Origin: a virus
Direction: 5' to 3' (one strand)
IMG/VR virus record: IMGVR_UViG_3300017989_000120
Coordinates: 1-62,884 of that record
Length of the DNA stretch: 62,884 bases
The notes beneath the pieces were generated by a model. That model saw only the letters and a list, made by a program, of their open reading frames with translations. It did no database searches and had not been told where the DNA came from. The stretch's first letter is position 1. Each line of letters starts with the position of its first letter. The translations under genes were made by a program, and so were the position numbers. Below, piece after piece: positions 1 to 8,858 of this stretch.

Positions 1-16
1 AAGATAAAAGAAGAAA

Positions 17-1531
17 ATGCCGAGTCTGAACATAAAAGCTTTAAACGCTGGAGATACCCAGGAGTCTATCAGAGAAAAGGTAAACTCAAACTTCGACTCA
101 ATTGTAGCAGCTGGTGGAGGTCCACAAGGACAACAGGGTGAGCAAGGAGAGCAAGGCCCGATTGGACCAGCGGGTCCTAAAGGAAATCCCGGTCAAGAAG
201 GCTTGAGAGGAACTAAATGGTTTGTACAGGGCTCTGAACCTCTTGGAGGTCCGAGCAATCCTATTAGAATCGGCGATTATTGGGTTCAAACTCTTCTTAA
301 TAACTCCATCTATGAATATACAGATTTGGGCTGGGTTGATACCGGTCAAAATTTAAAAGCATCTGAGGTTTTTGAGATCGTAGCTGGCATCTCTGGACCT
401 ACTGGGGGTAAGGATGCTATCGTTATCAGTAGTCCCTTCCCAGAGCTTAATACACTAGTGATTAGTGATTCTGCAGCTGCAACTTCTACTGTAAATCCCA
501 CTTATGCTAAGTTTCTGATTTCATCGAATGGAAGCAATGATTACCCCATCATGGAATTTTCGAAAACCAATGTTGGTGGAATCGGAACCCCAGCTGACTA
601 TAACAGACACCCTCAATTTAGGTGGCTAGATCCTGCTGGAAGTAATTACAATTTGCTTTTTTCTGTACCACAGGATGATTTTTCTGTAATATCCGGAGGA
701 AGCATGCTTCTGCAATCCACTTCATCGACTTTAAATATTTCAGGTAATGGCGGATTGAATATTACATCTGGTGATAAAATGACTTTTACCTCAACTGGTG
801 CAATGTCATTTTCGTCTGGATTATCTTTAATGACTTTTGCTTCCCAGAAATTTAACTTAACCAGTTCACTTTTGGCCCTTAATGTTCCCATGACAATAAG
901 TGGGGTGACAAGTCAGTCTCCCTTGCTTAGCTTATTGAGTAATGGTAGCGGGGATACTTTAAAAGTTCAATCATCTTCAACTTCGTCTTCCTTTTATTTA
1001 CTAAGACTGTTAAGCGGTGGAACTGAAAGGTTTAGTGTTAGAAATGATGGTAAAGTAACATTCCAAAGACAAGTTAATGCGACTAATACAAATACTAGCA
1101 GTACAGCTTCGGACACTCGAACTTTAACATCCTCATTAGGTGGAACAAAAGCTTGTGATCTCTGGATACATGGTCCAATATCTGGGACTCAATCAGGTTT
1201 CACAGTGTATGCATTTGGACCTGGAAACAATATTTATGCAGACTGGACCACTTCAAACGAGAGAGTAATTAATGTAAATAATGCTAGCGGCTCAAACCCT
1301 ACAAGTTGGAGAGAATATCTTTCTAATAATGAATCTATTACCCTAAATTACTACGCTGCCAGTGGAAAGCCCATCGACGGTATAGCATTTTTTACTGGAG
1401 GCCCTCCATCTTTATTTACTGAATTTTTGACACCGGCTAGCCGGGTGGAGGTTACACACATGAAGGTCGGTTCAACATATAAATGTTACTATTCAACATG
1501 TGCTGGTGAATGTGGTACATTAATAGTCTAA
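17..1531 (+). CDS. Collagen-like virion fibre protein (paralogue 1)
   Basis: A 504-residue protein, probably a tail-fibre or virion decoration protein. Residues 33-65 are a run of Gly-X-Y triplets (GPQGQQGEQGEQGPIGPAGP), which in phage fibres form a collagen-type triple helix. The rest is Ser/Thr/Asn/Gly-rich and looks like repetitive beta structure, ending in a Cys-containing segment (YKCYYSTCAGECG). It shares its whole N-terminal plan with the next gene: about 30 residues ending in N-x-N-F, then the Gly-X-Y stalk, a W-F/W-V block, GISGP and a S-D-S block. No catalytic motif is visible. That it is virion-associated is inferred from the collagen stalk and the neighbouring structural genes. 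Confidence 0.75.
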   Translation: MPSLNIKALNAGDTQESIREKVNSNFDSIVAAGGGPQGQQGEQGEQGPIGPAGPKGNPGQEGLRGTKWFVQGSEPLGGPSNPIRIGDYWVQTLLNNSIYEYTDLGWVDTGQNLKASEVFEIVAGISGPTGGKDAIVISSPFPELNTLVISDSAAATSTVNPTYAKFLISSNGSNDYPIMEFSKTNVGGIGTPADYNRHPQFRWLDPAGSNYNLLFSVPQDDFSVISGGSMLLQSTSSTLNISGNGGLNITSGDKMTFTSTGAMSFSSGLSLMTFASQKFNLTSSLLALNVPMTISGVTSQSPLLSLLSNGSGDTLKVQSSSTSSSFYLLRLLSGGTERFSVRNDGKVTFQRQVNATNTNTSSTASDTRTLTSSLGGTKACDLWIHGPISGTQSGFTVYAFGPGNNIYADWTTSNERVINVNNASGSNPTSWREYLSNNESITLNYYAASGKPIDGIAFFTGGPPSLFTEFLTPASRVEVTHMKVGSTYKCYYSTCAGECGTLIV

Positions 1532-1539
1532 TATAGGAG

Positions 1540-3123
1540 ATGGCAGACTTTAATACAAAATACATATTACCAGGAGATGATAAAGATACCATCATCAATA
1601 AGATAAATCACAATTTCTATCAGGTATTTTTTAATGGAGTTGGCGAGAAGGGTCCTGTTGGTAATGTGGGGCCTACAGGGATTAGAGGACAAGCTGGTAG
1701 GGACGGCATACCAGGAGCTACTGGAGAAAGAGCTGCCGAATGGTTTTTCTCTTCTACCGAGCCCCTGGATTCTGTTTCACAGGACGGCGATATCTGGATT
1801 AATATAGGGATAACTGGTGGCCAACAAGTTTATGTTTACTCCTCGGGGTCTTGGGTTTATAGCGGGCAAACGCTTTTATCCTCTGGTGTATTTTCGACAA
1901 TAACTGGTATTTCTGGCCCTGGTAATTCCACTTCAAGTAATGCCATTTATATTAATGCTAACCAAGGGGATAAAACTTTTGTGCTATCAGACTCAATTGG
2001 TGCAACAGCATCCATGAATCCTAACTTTTCTAAAGTTGTGGTTTCAACAGATGCCTCTCAAACTGCTGATTTTCCAATTTTTGGATTTGCAAAGACATTT
2101 TTGCCACAGTCTAGTGGAAATATTGTGGAAATGAAATGGGGTGAGACTGGTAGCTCTTACAACCATAGCTGGACTTTTCCGGATGAACTGAGGATGCAAA
2201 GTGGTCTTTCTTCGACATACTCTGCTACTGGAGGTACTATGAACTTAACCTCACCCAGCGAAAGCGTGGCTGGCTCTTCCCAGAGTTTTGCCAACTTCAC
2301 TGCCGCGACCGGAACTAGCGGGGCTTTTTCATTCTCTACACCTTCCGTTTTAAGTTTTACCTCTTCTTTGGTTAATTTATCTGCATCCTCCTTCTCTGTA
2401 ACACTATCAGCTCCGGGTGGGACTGGATATATTGCAGCTCCAGTAACTCCATCTGTTCCACTAGTAAGCATATCTGGATCCGGATCTGGTGTAAGTATCA
2501 GCTCTTCTTCTGATAGCTCTTCAGAGCTCATGCAGGTTTTAAATACAACTGGTCAATCTTTTATAAAATCTCGAAGGGACAATAAATTTGTGTTTGGTTC
2601 TGTTGGAGCAACTGGCCTTAAAAAAGTAAAGGGCATTACAACAACCTCCCAAAACTTTTTATCTGACGGAACAGATTCTTATGTACTCTGTGGCAACCCA
2701 ATAAACGATGTTTGTGTTATCACCCCACCACCGTCGGGTAGCCCGGTAGCTAATGGAAAGACTAATAGAGTGATGCTTTCTATGGGAACTAATTTTAGTT
2801 GGGCGACTGGATTGGTAAGCGCTGGACAAAGTAGAACATTTGATTTCTTTATGAACAGTTCCACCTATTCCTTTGGTGGAATAAGGGTGGTTCCCGAATC
2901 CGGTCTTGGATCTCCTATTAGAGTTTATATAAATGATAACGCTGCTGGTCCAACAGGATGTCAGCACATTAGAATTACTTTTTTTCCGTCGAGTGTCACT
3001 GAGAAGTTTCACTATGAAGCATTTTCTGATGGTAATTATAAATGTGGACAAATAACATACACTTTTGCAATAGCTGAAGAGATTGGCGGTGGTGGTGGGG
3101 GAGGACCTTTTATAGGATTATGA
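1540..3123 (+). CDS. Collagen-like virion fibre protein (paralogue 2)
   Basis: A 527-residue paralogue of the preceding gene, starting 8 nt after its stop behind a good AGGAG ribosome site. Residues about 35-70 are Gly-X-Y triplets (GEKGPVGNVGPTGIRGQAGR). A Ser/Thr-rich beta-like body follows, and the protein ends in a Gly run (GGGGGGG) and PFIGL. The N-terminal 180 residues align block by block with paralogue 1, while the C-terminal thirds differ. This suggests duplication followed by divergence of the distal, probably surface-contacting, part. Function as a fibre subunit is inferred. Confidence 0.75.
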   Translation: MADFNTKYILPGDDKDTIINKINHNFYQVFFNGVGEKGPVGNVGPTGIRGQAGRDGIPGATGERAAEWFFSSTEPLDSVSQDGDIWINIGITGGQQVYVYSSGSWVYSGQTLLSSGVFSTITGISGPGNSTSSNAIYINANQGDKTFVLSDSIGATASMNPNFSKVVVSTDASQTADFPIFGFAKTFLPQSSGNIVEMKWGETGSSYNHSWTFPDELRMQSGLSSTYSATGGTMNLTSPSESVAGSSQSFANFTAATGTSGAFSFSTPSVLSFTSSLVNLSASSFSVTLSAPGGTGYIAAPVTPSVPLVSISGSGSGVSISSSSDSSSELMQVLNTTGQSFIKSRRDNKFVFGSVGATGLKKVKGITTTSQNFLSDGTDSYVLCGNPINDVCVITPPPSGSPVANGKTNRVMLSMGTNFSWATGLVSAGQSRTFDFFMNSSTYSFGGIRVVPESGLGSPIRVYINDNAAGPTGCQHIRITFFPSSVTEKFHYEAFSDGNYKCGQITYTFAIAEEIGGGGGGGPFIGL

Positions 3124-3160
3124 TTTTAACTTATAAAAATGTTGGATAAATATAGCTAAG

Positions 3161-3397
3161 ATGGAATTAACAAAGGAAGAAAAGGAAAAAGCCAATATGC
3201 TTAAGGATAGATTTTCTTCGGTTAGAGGAGAGATTGAATCGGTACAAGCGGAAATGGATATACTAAATACAAAGGCTGGTACTTTAATCAGGGAACTGGA
3301 GGAATTGAGAGACCAGGAATCCAAGTTTGTTGGTAACCTAAAAGAGAAATATGGTGAGGGTACGCTCGATCCATTTAAACTAACTTATATGAAATGA
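3161..3397 (+). CDS. Small coiled-coil protein
   Basis: A 78-residue, highly charged helical protein. Heptad-like spacing of Ile/Leu/Met runs through residues 10-60 (IESVQAEMDILNTKAGTLIR), so a coiled coil is likely. It overlaps the next gene by 4 nt (ATGA), which indicates translational coupling with the membrane-anchored protein at 3394. A GATAAATATAG element ends only 6 nt before the start. No family is recognised. The pair could be a spanin-like or tail-assembly couple, but nothing in the sequence proves this. Confidence 0.7.
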   Translation: MELTKEEKEKANMLKDRFSSVRGEIESVQAEMDILNTKAGTLIRELEELRDQESKFVGNLKEKYGEGTLDPFKLTYMK

Positions 3398-4209
3398 CAA
3401 CAATTTTGGGTAAAATCTGGTCTGTAGTCAACAGCAAAATTGGACCTATAATAGCCATAGTGGTATTAGCTTTTCTGCTCCTAAGACAGTGCAATATATC
3501 ACAGGACGCCAAGAGAGAAGCTGAAAGAAATATGAACAACCTACTTGCAGAGCAAGATAGTGTTCGGGAGGTATCATCAAAGCTAGGTAACGTACTTGCA
3601 GAAAAGTCTGCTTTTCAGCTTAAGTATAATGAGCTTTCTGCAGAGCAGGAAGAATTGATAAAACAACTTGAGCTTGCTAAAAACAAAAAGCCAGGAGTAA
3701 TCATAGAGACCCAAGTAGTGTATAGAGATACAACTATTATGGTACCGGTAGAAAATGAAATCGGTGATAGCACAAGTTCTCTAAAATTTACGTACAATCC
3801 TACCTTACCTGGTAACAATCGTTTGGTGGTAAGTGGTAGACTACCTTACACTACCAGGGACACTGTTTATGGCGGGGTTGAAAGAACCTTAATTAATCCG
3901 GGGTCTGTTAATTTATCGATTGAACAGAGAATAGATCTTGTTACTGGTTTATATAGGGATCCGAAAACCGATAGACTTTATGTGAGAGCCTCAACAACTT
4001 TTCCTGGCATTTCTTTTAATGATATAAATGCCTTGGATATGGTTGATGATCCGGGGACACGAAAAGCTTTGAGAGGTGCTAGAAAGCCCTTTGGCATTGG
4101 AGTAAATGTAGGTTATGGGATGGTAATTACAACAAACGGTTATCAGGCTGGGCCTGTCATTGGAGTTGGTCTTCATTACTCCCCGAAATTCTTGCAGTTT
4201 GGTAAATAA
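3394..4209 (+). CDS. N-terminally membrane-anchored coiled-coil protein
   Basis: A 271-residue protein with one clear transmembrane segment at about residues 17-30 (IGPIIAIVVLAFLLL). A helical stretch rich in Glu/Gln/Lys follows to about residue 110, and then a beta-rich C-terminal half ends in Gly/aromatic strands (GIGVNVGYGMVITTNGYQAG). The plan resembles both inner-membrane spanins (anchor plus coiled coil) and anchored proteins common in Bacteroidota phages. The beta C-terminus is longer than expected for an Rz-type spanin. The start is set by the ATGA overlap with the upstream gene. Confidence 0.7.
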   Translation: MTTILGKIWSVVNSKIGPIIAIVVLAFLLLRQCNISQDAKREAERNMNNLLAEQDSVREVSSKLGNVLAEKSAFQLKYNELSAEQEELIKQLELAKNKKPGVIIETQVVYRDTTIMVPVENEIGDSTSSLKFTYNPTLPGNNRLVVSGRLPYTTRDTVYGGVERTLINPGSVNLSIEQRIDLVTGLYRDPKTDRLYVRASTTFPGISFNDINALDMVDDPGTRKALRGARKPFGIGVNVGYGMVITTNGYQAGPVIGVGLHYSPKFLQFGK

Positions 4210-4220
4210 AGAAAGATAAA

Positions 4221-6689
4221 ATGGCATTTTCAACAACATCAAAATTTGTTCAGCTAACTCCATATTTGGTTATGGAGTACATGTATGCTGACCAGCCAAA
4301 TCCTGAAACATATTTTGTGAACACCGGATTTCCAGCTGTCGGATTCAACAAATTAGTTAATGGTGTATTTGAGGATGAAAACGGACAACCTTCTAATGAC
4401 ATCCAAATAATGAACTTGGATCAGGATCAATCGGTTACACAAAATACTAGGAATAACAGCGTTGTCCGTACCAACCAGAACACCTTTGTTACACTGGATC
4501 CGAGTTTGATAGTTCCTTATAATGACTTCAATTCGAATCTAACTGACACTGCAAATCTACAGATCACATTTCCTTCCAATATCCAAGTTATTTATGATTC
4601 CATAAGGTATCACATTTTAGCGGGATATAATCTAGATAATGTTGATGGACTGGTGTTGCAGGTACAATACCCTGATGTTGATAGTTCATTTGTTACCTTT
4701 TCTCAGATAAAGTTATCAAAGGGATCCTCTCAAACCTATACGTTAAATCCAAATCCAGTAACCATTGGATCTAGTATTTATGACAAGTATTATGAGGTAA
4801 AAGTTCCAAGCCTTGTTGATATGAACAACAAGTATGCTGTAGCAACCGCCCCAAATAAACCAAATACATTAGCTGGACTAACTAGTAAGAGTGGTAGAGG
4901 ATATCAGACTGCTGCTCCTATTAGGATCAATGCTTACGAGATTCTAAGCACTACTACCACTAATGGTTACGATACTTATGGGGTAGATATTTTGGCATCT
5001 CTATCGCTGGAGTCTACAGATCCATTTAAGAATATTGGTGCATATATTGCTCCTTCGGACCAGGGAGATTATTTCGAATATTTCGCAACAGATAATGGCG
5101 GATTCCCGGAGGATTTTATACTTTTCCAGAATTCGATTGGAAACAGTTATTATCTAAATCACTCAATCGAAACCCTGGAGCAGGTTGGTGGTGCATTGCT
5201 AAACACATCAAACTTTAGCAACATCCAAACAACTGCTTATGACGTCCCAAATCTTTTAAGGCCCATTGTTAGATATCCGCAGGTAGCTTCTTCTTTTACC
5301 TTAAGGTACACTATGACCTTGGTAAACAATAAAGATCAATCCAGATTGATTAGGATTGCAACTTATACCTCGACGGATGTCAGTAGGTATGGTGCTAACA
5401 TTCAGCCATTGCAGCTACAGGTTTTACCCCAACAACAAAAAATTTATAATAAAGTTGCTGCGGGAGTAAGCATTTCAGTACCCGCAAATAAAAATGTACC
5501 TAAGCAGATAACAAAGTTTTCTAATGTCTTTATCGACAGAACCTTGGTAAATACAACTCTTACCAATTTAATTGTTAATGGAACGACCTTAACTGAAGAC
5601 AATTCTAATGAGACTACCGAAACTGCTGCAGTTTCATATGGTGTGGGCAAAGCTTACATTACAGTTTCACCTTTTGATAACTATTATAAGTTTACCTTTT
5701 TCCAGAAGGCAAACGATGGAACTATAAGAAACATAGATCTTTCTTCCTCCGGGGAGTATTCCATGGTTTTCATCAATAACCAAAATAGGAAAGTTAGTGC
5801 TCCTTCTATAGTTGATAATAACATTGCTAAACCTGCTAAGGGAGAGCTTGCTTTCAAGGTTGATGAAGCGCTGTCAACTCAAATATTGCAATTCACTAAC
5901 AAGAAATTCTACATTTCTAACCGGCCAATAGTTGAATCTGAAACTGAATCTAACAATGTCAAGGTTTCTAGACTAAATAAGGTTGCATCTAAACTTGCAT
6001 CAAGGTCTGTTTCTTTAAATGATTCCATAACGGAATTAAGAGCAGAAAGTGTGAGGAGATCTGAGCAACAGACATCGGTAAAAATTGATACAGCTAGAAT
6101 TTCCTCTAAATCTTCCTCTGTGCTTTATTGGGGAAATTGGATTAGCGAGGGTGAAAGTGTTCCTACACCGAATGTGATTACAAACGAGGCTCTAACTAGT
6201 TCAAGAGGTGCGCTTGATGCTCCAACTGTCATAACACAAAGAACGCCTGCTGTTGGAAAGCCATCTTGGCAAAAGTTTGGATCCACCTCTGGTAATTCAC
6301 AGGCTAACACCACGTCGACAGTAAATCCAGGCAGAGGAAATAACCAAACTACTAACTTAAGTCCTTCCCAGCTTAGAAGTGCTATTGCATCCGATGTGCA
6401 AGGAAAAATAGAACTTGGGTGGAGCACACCCGACATCCTCTCATATTTCTTAGACCCTTCTGGAACAGGATATAAGCTTTATGGTGGAATCACAAAAGAA
6501 GTTTTTGAGCAAGCAGTAGCTGGTATATTTGGCAGAGAAGATTTAGCACTACTTCTAAATTACGGAAACACCTCTTCAGGCAGAACAAACGGTGGAAGTG
6601 CATCTCAGGGGGGATCTAATAGTAATCAGACTGGAAGCGACAGCGGTAGTCCAAACAGGGGTCCTCAATTCCCAACAGGTCCTTCATAA
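4221..6689 (+). CDS. Large virion structural protein, unrecognised
   Basis: An 822-residue protein with no transmembrane segment or enzyme motif. The first 550 residues are rich in Asn, Thr, Val and Tyr in alternating patterns typical of beta-sandwich virion proteins. Residues about 580-640 become charged and helical, and the C-terminal 60 residues are low-complexity Gly/Ser/Asn (NGGSASQGGSNSNQTGSDSG). Its place between fibre genes and a tail-tube-like gene suggests a baseplate, neck or fibre-attachment role. I do not recognise the family. Confidence 0.7.
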   Translation: MAFSTTSKFVQLTPYLVMEYMYADQPNPETYFVNTGFPAVGFNKLVNGVFEDENGQPSNDIQIMNLDQDQSVTQNTRNNSVVRTNQNTFVTLDPSLIVPYNDFNSNLTDTANLQITFPSNIQVIYDSIRYHILAGYNLDNVDGLVLQVQYPDVDSSFVTFSQIKLSKGSSQTYTLNPNPVTIGSSIYDKYYEVKVPSLVDMNNKYAVATAPNKPNTLAGLTSKSGRGYQTAAPIRINAYEILSTTTTNGYDTYGVDILASLSLESTDPFKNIGAYIAPSDQGDYFEYFATDNGGFPEDFILFQNSIGNSYYLNHSIETLEQVGGALLNTSNFSNIQTTAYDVPNLLRPIVRYPQVASSFTLRYTMTLVNNKDQSRLIRIATYTSTDVSRYGANIQPLQLQVLPQQQKIYNKVAAGVSISVPANKNVPKQITKFSNVFIDRTLVNTTLTNLIVNGTTLTEDNSNETTETAAVSYGVGKAYITVSPFDNYYKFTFFQKANDGTIRNIDLSSSGEYSMVFINNQNRKVSAPSIVDNNIAKPAKGELAFKVDEALSTQILQFTNKKFYISNRPIVESETESNNVKVSRLNKVASKLASRSVSLNDSITELRAESVRRSEQQTSVKIDTARISSKSSSVLYWGNWISEGESVPTPNVITNEALTSSRGALDAPTVITQRTPAVGKPSWQKFGSTSGNSQANTTSTVNPGRGNNQTTNLSPSQLRSAIASDVQGKIELGWSTPDILSYFLDPSGTGYKLYGGITKEVFEQAVAGIFGREDLALLLNYGNTSSGRTNGGSASQGGSNSNQTGSDSGSPNRGPQFPTGPS

Positions 6690-6707
6690 TTCATAATAGG
6701 ATTCAGT

Positions 6708-7238
6708 ATGTTCCTTCATAGAAGAGGCAAACAATTTTCCACAAGACCTTTCAAAAAGCCCACCTGGGATTTATTTAGGTTGTGGCTTAGAGATTACCTA
6801 AATGAAAACCCTAACCTAAAGTATGATATACTCTTAGTCGGTGCCTTTTGTGAGAATATTTTTGGTGAGTCTGATAAAAAATATGATACCCTGGATGTTG
6901 ATATCGCTTTATGCGGGGAGATCACAGATTTACAGAACCTGAGAAGTGGACTGATAAGTGCTTTTGAAATTGGTAAAAAATATAATTTGTTGATAGATGT
7001 TGCTTGGAGAAGCGACCTTTTGTCTTCCGTGCAGGAATCTATCGGACAGGAGAAGATAATTACTTACTTTGATGTTGAGGATATTGATGATAAAGGAGAT
7101 GGAAGGGTATATACTATGAGTGGGACAGTTACTCCTTTATCGGAAGATCTTTACCACTTCAGGGATTATGATCTTAGCTCCGCACTAAAGAAATTTAAGG
7201 AAAGAGGATATACTGTCCCGTTTAAAAAAATTGCATAA
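6708..7238 (+). CDS. Putative nucleotidyltransferase-fold protein
   Basis: A 176-residue protein. Residues about 43-70 (ILLVGAFCENIF, then TLDVDIALCG) resemble the G-x(n)-D-x-D core of DNA polymerase beta-type nucleotidyltransferases. A second acidic strand (NLLIDVAW) lies near residue 105. The canonical GS motif is weak (VGAF), so activity is uncertain. It sits among virion genes and is directly followed by the tail-tube-like gene without any gap. Confidence 0.5.
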   Translation: MFLHRRGKQFSTRPFKKPTWDLFRLWLRDYLNENPNLKYDILLVGAFCENIFGESDKKYDTLDVDIALCGEITDLQNLRSGLISAFEIGKKYNLLIDVAWRSDLLSSVQESIGQEKIITYFDVEDIDDKGDGRVYTMSGTVTPLSEDLYHFRDYDLSSALKKFKERGYTVPFKKIA

Positions 7239-7799
7239 ATGGGTATATTAAACGCAAGAGCAAATAGTTTTTATTTTGTTTTTCCTAAGGGGTTTTTCCC
7301 GGATAAGGTTCACCAAAAATACATTGACTATCTAAAGAAGCAGCCAACCCCATATGATACACTAACCTCGTATATGAACAGTACGATCCAGAGTGTTACC
7401 TTTCCTTCGATGAACATGGATTTATCTGAACAGGTAAGGCAGCTTGGAAAAAGAGTGAATTATCAAAGTGCTACACCGGTGCAGGATCTTTTCAATAGGG
7501 AATTTCAGGTTTCTTTTAGGATAGCGGAGGGATTTGTTAATTACTTTATAATGTTAGAGACCGTGTTGGATTACTTGGATTTTAAAAATCCTGGGACTTA
7601 TATCCAAAACCTTCCTCTTAGGACTTTGGATAATGAAGGTAATATTCTAACAACTGTGATGTTCAAAGAGGTAACTCTCACTTCCTTCTCTGAGCTTAAT
7701 TTAAACTACACTCAAAATGCACCTTCCGTGTACACCTTCAATGTCGGATTCAAATGCAACTACTTGGGTCTAGATCTTGAAATTGGTAGGGAGAGGTAA
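7239..7799 (+). CDS. Tail tube-like protein (T4 gp19 type)
   Basis: A 186-residue protein starting immediately after the preceding stop. Its features match tail-tube proteins of contractile-tailed phages: a small all-beta protein with an S-V-x-F-P segment near residue 48, a central strand pair (FQVSFRIAEGFVNYFIMLET), a K-x-V-x-L-T-S-x-S-E-L segment and a final antiparallel strand (YTFNVGFKCNYLGL). T4 gp19 is 163 residues. The assignment is by pattern and size; a related tube-initiator or completion protein is possible. Confidence 0.5.
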   Translation: MGILNARANSFYFVFPKGFFPDKVHQKYIDYLKKQPTPYDTLTSYMNSTIQSVTFPSMNMDLSEQVRQLGKRVNYQSATPVQDLFNREFQVSFRIAEGFVNYFIMLETVLDYLDFKNPGTYIQNLPLRTLDNEGNILTTVMFKEVTLTSFSELNLNYTQNAPSVYTFNVGFKCNYLGLDLEIGRER

Positions 7800-7801
7800 G
7801 A

Positions 7802-7808
7802 TATATAG
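7802..7808 (+). promoter_or_regulatory. Late-promoter-like element TATATAG
   Basis: GATATATAG with its first T 27 nt upstream of the ATG at 7829. It belongs to a recurring set that resembles the T4 late -10 element TATAAATA. Confidence 0.5.
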
Positions 7809-7828
7809 AATACAAAAAATACTAAGGT

Positions 7829-8074
7829 ATGAAGAAGTTCTCAGATTTAACCAAAATTAACGAAATGAAATATGGTCAGCCAATGTACGGAGAGGATGAC
7901 CTAAAGCAACATATGAAGGATCTTTTAGTCGCTGCATCTGGTAACGACCAGAGGGTTCTAAATGATATTGTTGATTGCTTGACTGATGATCAGATGAAAA
8001 AGTGTTATGACAAGCTGATCAATGATTACAACTACACTGGAAAGAAAGGTGAGGTTGTAAAACCAACTATGTAA
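7829..8074 (+). CDS. Small tagged protein, probable packaged protein
   Basis: An 81-residue protein opening with MKKFSDLTKINEM. This matches the tag on many unrelated proteins here: basic residue, F-x-x-[FLY], then an [IL]-x-E. T4 internal head proteins carry a similar removable N-terminal capsid-targeting sequence cut after [IL]-x-E by the prohead protease. Cleavage would fall after INE (residue 12). The remainder is a helical body (DDLKQHMKDLLVAA) of unknown function. It is preceded by a late-like promoter and followed by a hairpin array. Confidence 0.65.
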   Translation: MKKFSDLTKINEMKYGQPMYGEDDLKQHMKDLLVAASGNDQRVLNDIVDCLTDDQMKKCYDKLINDYNYTGKKGEVVKPTM

Positions 8075-8082
8075 CCCACTTC

Positions 8083-8119
8083 TCCTTGGATAGTATCCAA
8101 GGACCGACTCATAAGAGTT
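8083..8119 (+). other. Two tandem hairpins in the 3' region
   Basis: An inverted repeat at 8083-8103 pairs TCCTTGGATA with TATCCAAGGA around a single G. A second hairpin at 8106-8119 pairs GACTC with GAGTT around ATAA. Neither is followed by a T run. They directly precede a standard terminator and may form a structured mRNA 3' end or a small RNA. Confidence 0.5.
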
Positions 8120-8121
8120 TC

Positions 8122-8148
8122 AGCTCCCTGGTAATGGGGAGCTTTTTT
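8122..8148 (+). terminator. Rho-independent terminator
   Basis: AGCTCCC pairs with GGGGAGCT across a short loop and is followed by six T. It ends the virion gene block before the RuvC-like gene. Confidence 0.85.
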
Positions 8149-8155
8149 GTGTTGA

Positions 8156-8162
8156 TATATAA
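8156..8162 (+). promoter_or_regulatory. Promoter-like element TTGATATATAA
   Basis: TTGATATATAA just after the terminator, with the first T of TATATAA 31 nt before the TTG start at 8187. It is probably the promoter for the RuvC-like gene and the RuBisCO-like cassette. Confidence 0.45.
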
Positions 8163-8186
8163 CTTGTATCTTTAAACACACAAGTT

Positions 8187-8858
8187 TTGAAAACACTAGT
8201 CGGGATAGACTTTTCCCTTAATTCACCAGCATTCTGCATTTTGAGAGATAATCAATTCACTTGGGGATCTCTGACCAGAAGTGATCGTACAGAAGATTCC
8301 TTAAAAAAGAATTCTAAAAAACCTTACTCTGTCTTATCTGAGGATAAATCCGAAGATTATGTCCTAATGTTTATGTCAAAGGATAAAATGCCAGACGACT
8401 ACTCCGAGAGAGAAAGGATAAAAATAGATTATTTCCAAGAACTTGTCGATGTGTTTTGGTCCGAGATTGAGAACCTCTGTGGTGGAGATGACATTGTGGT
8501 AGCTATGGAAGGACTCAGCTTTGCTTCGAACGGAAATGCTTTAATAGATATTTCCATGGCAACTGCTCTTCTAAGGAAAAAAATAGTGGACCACACAGGA
8601 AGTGATAATTTCTATGTGTATTCTCCCACATCTGTGAAAAAGTTTGCTTACAAGGGAAATGCAAAAAAACACGAACTCTATAATTCTTTAATAGAGCACA
8701 GATTTCCAGAAACTAATCTGAAGTCATTCACTACTATTTTAGAAGAAAACAAGGATGAATGGATAACTCCTTCTGGCAACGTAAATAAGCCACTTGACGA
8801 TATTATTGATTCAACTTGGATATGTTTGTTTTTGCATGACTCAATCAAAGAAGATTAA
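8187..8858 (+). CDS. RuvC-like RNase H-fold nuclease
   Basis: A 223-residue protein predicted to resolve branched DNA (Holliday or Y junctions) during replication and packaging. It has the RuvC/RNase H layout: GIDFSLNSPAF at residues 6-16 with the first Asp, an acidic strand VAMEGLSFA near residue 106, a mid-chain TSVKKFAYKGNAKKHE basic segment, and a C-terminal DDIIDSTWICLFL with paired Asp. RuvC is about 170 residues, so this one is somewhat longer, as in phage members. The start is TTG; no ATG fits the conserved N-terminus. The next gene begins inside its last codons. Confidence 0.75.
   Translation: MKTLVGIDFSLNSPAFCILRDNQFTWGSLTRSDRTEDSLKKNSKKPYSVLSEDKSEDYVLMFMSKDKMPDDYSERERIKIDYFQELVDVFWSEIENLCGGDDIVVAMEGLSFASNGNALIDISMATALLRKKIVDHTGSDNFYVYSPTSVKKFAYKGNAKKHELYNSLIEHRFPETNLKSFTTILEENKDEWITPSGNVNKPLDDIIDSTWICLFLHDSIKED

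Noticed and set aside
8794-8835. Longer N-terminus for the nucleotidyltransferase
   Set aside because: The extra residues come from inside the RuvC-like gene and precede the conserved PLGGAGRRF start.
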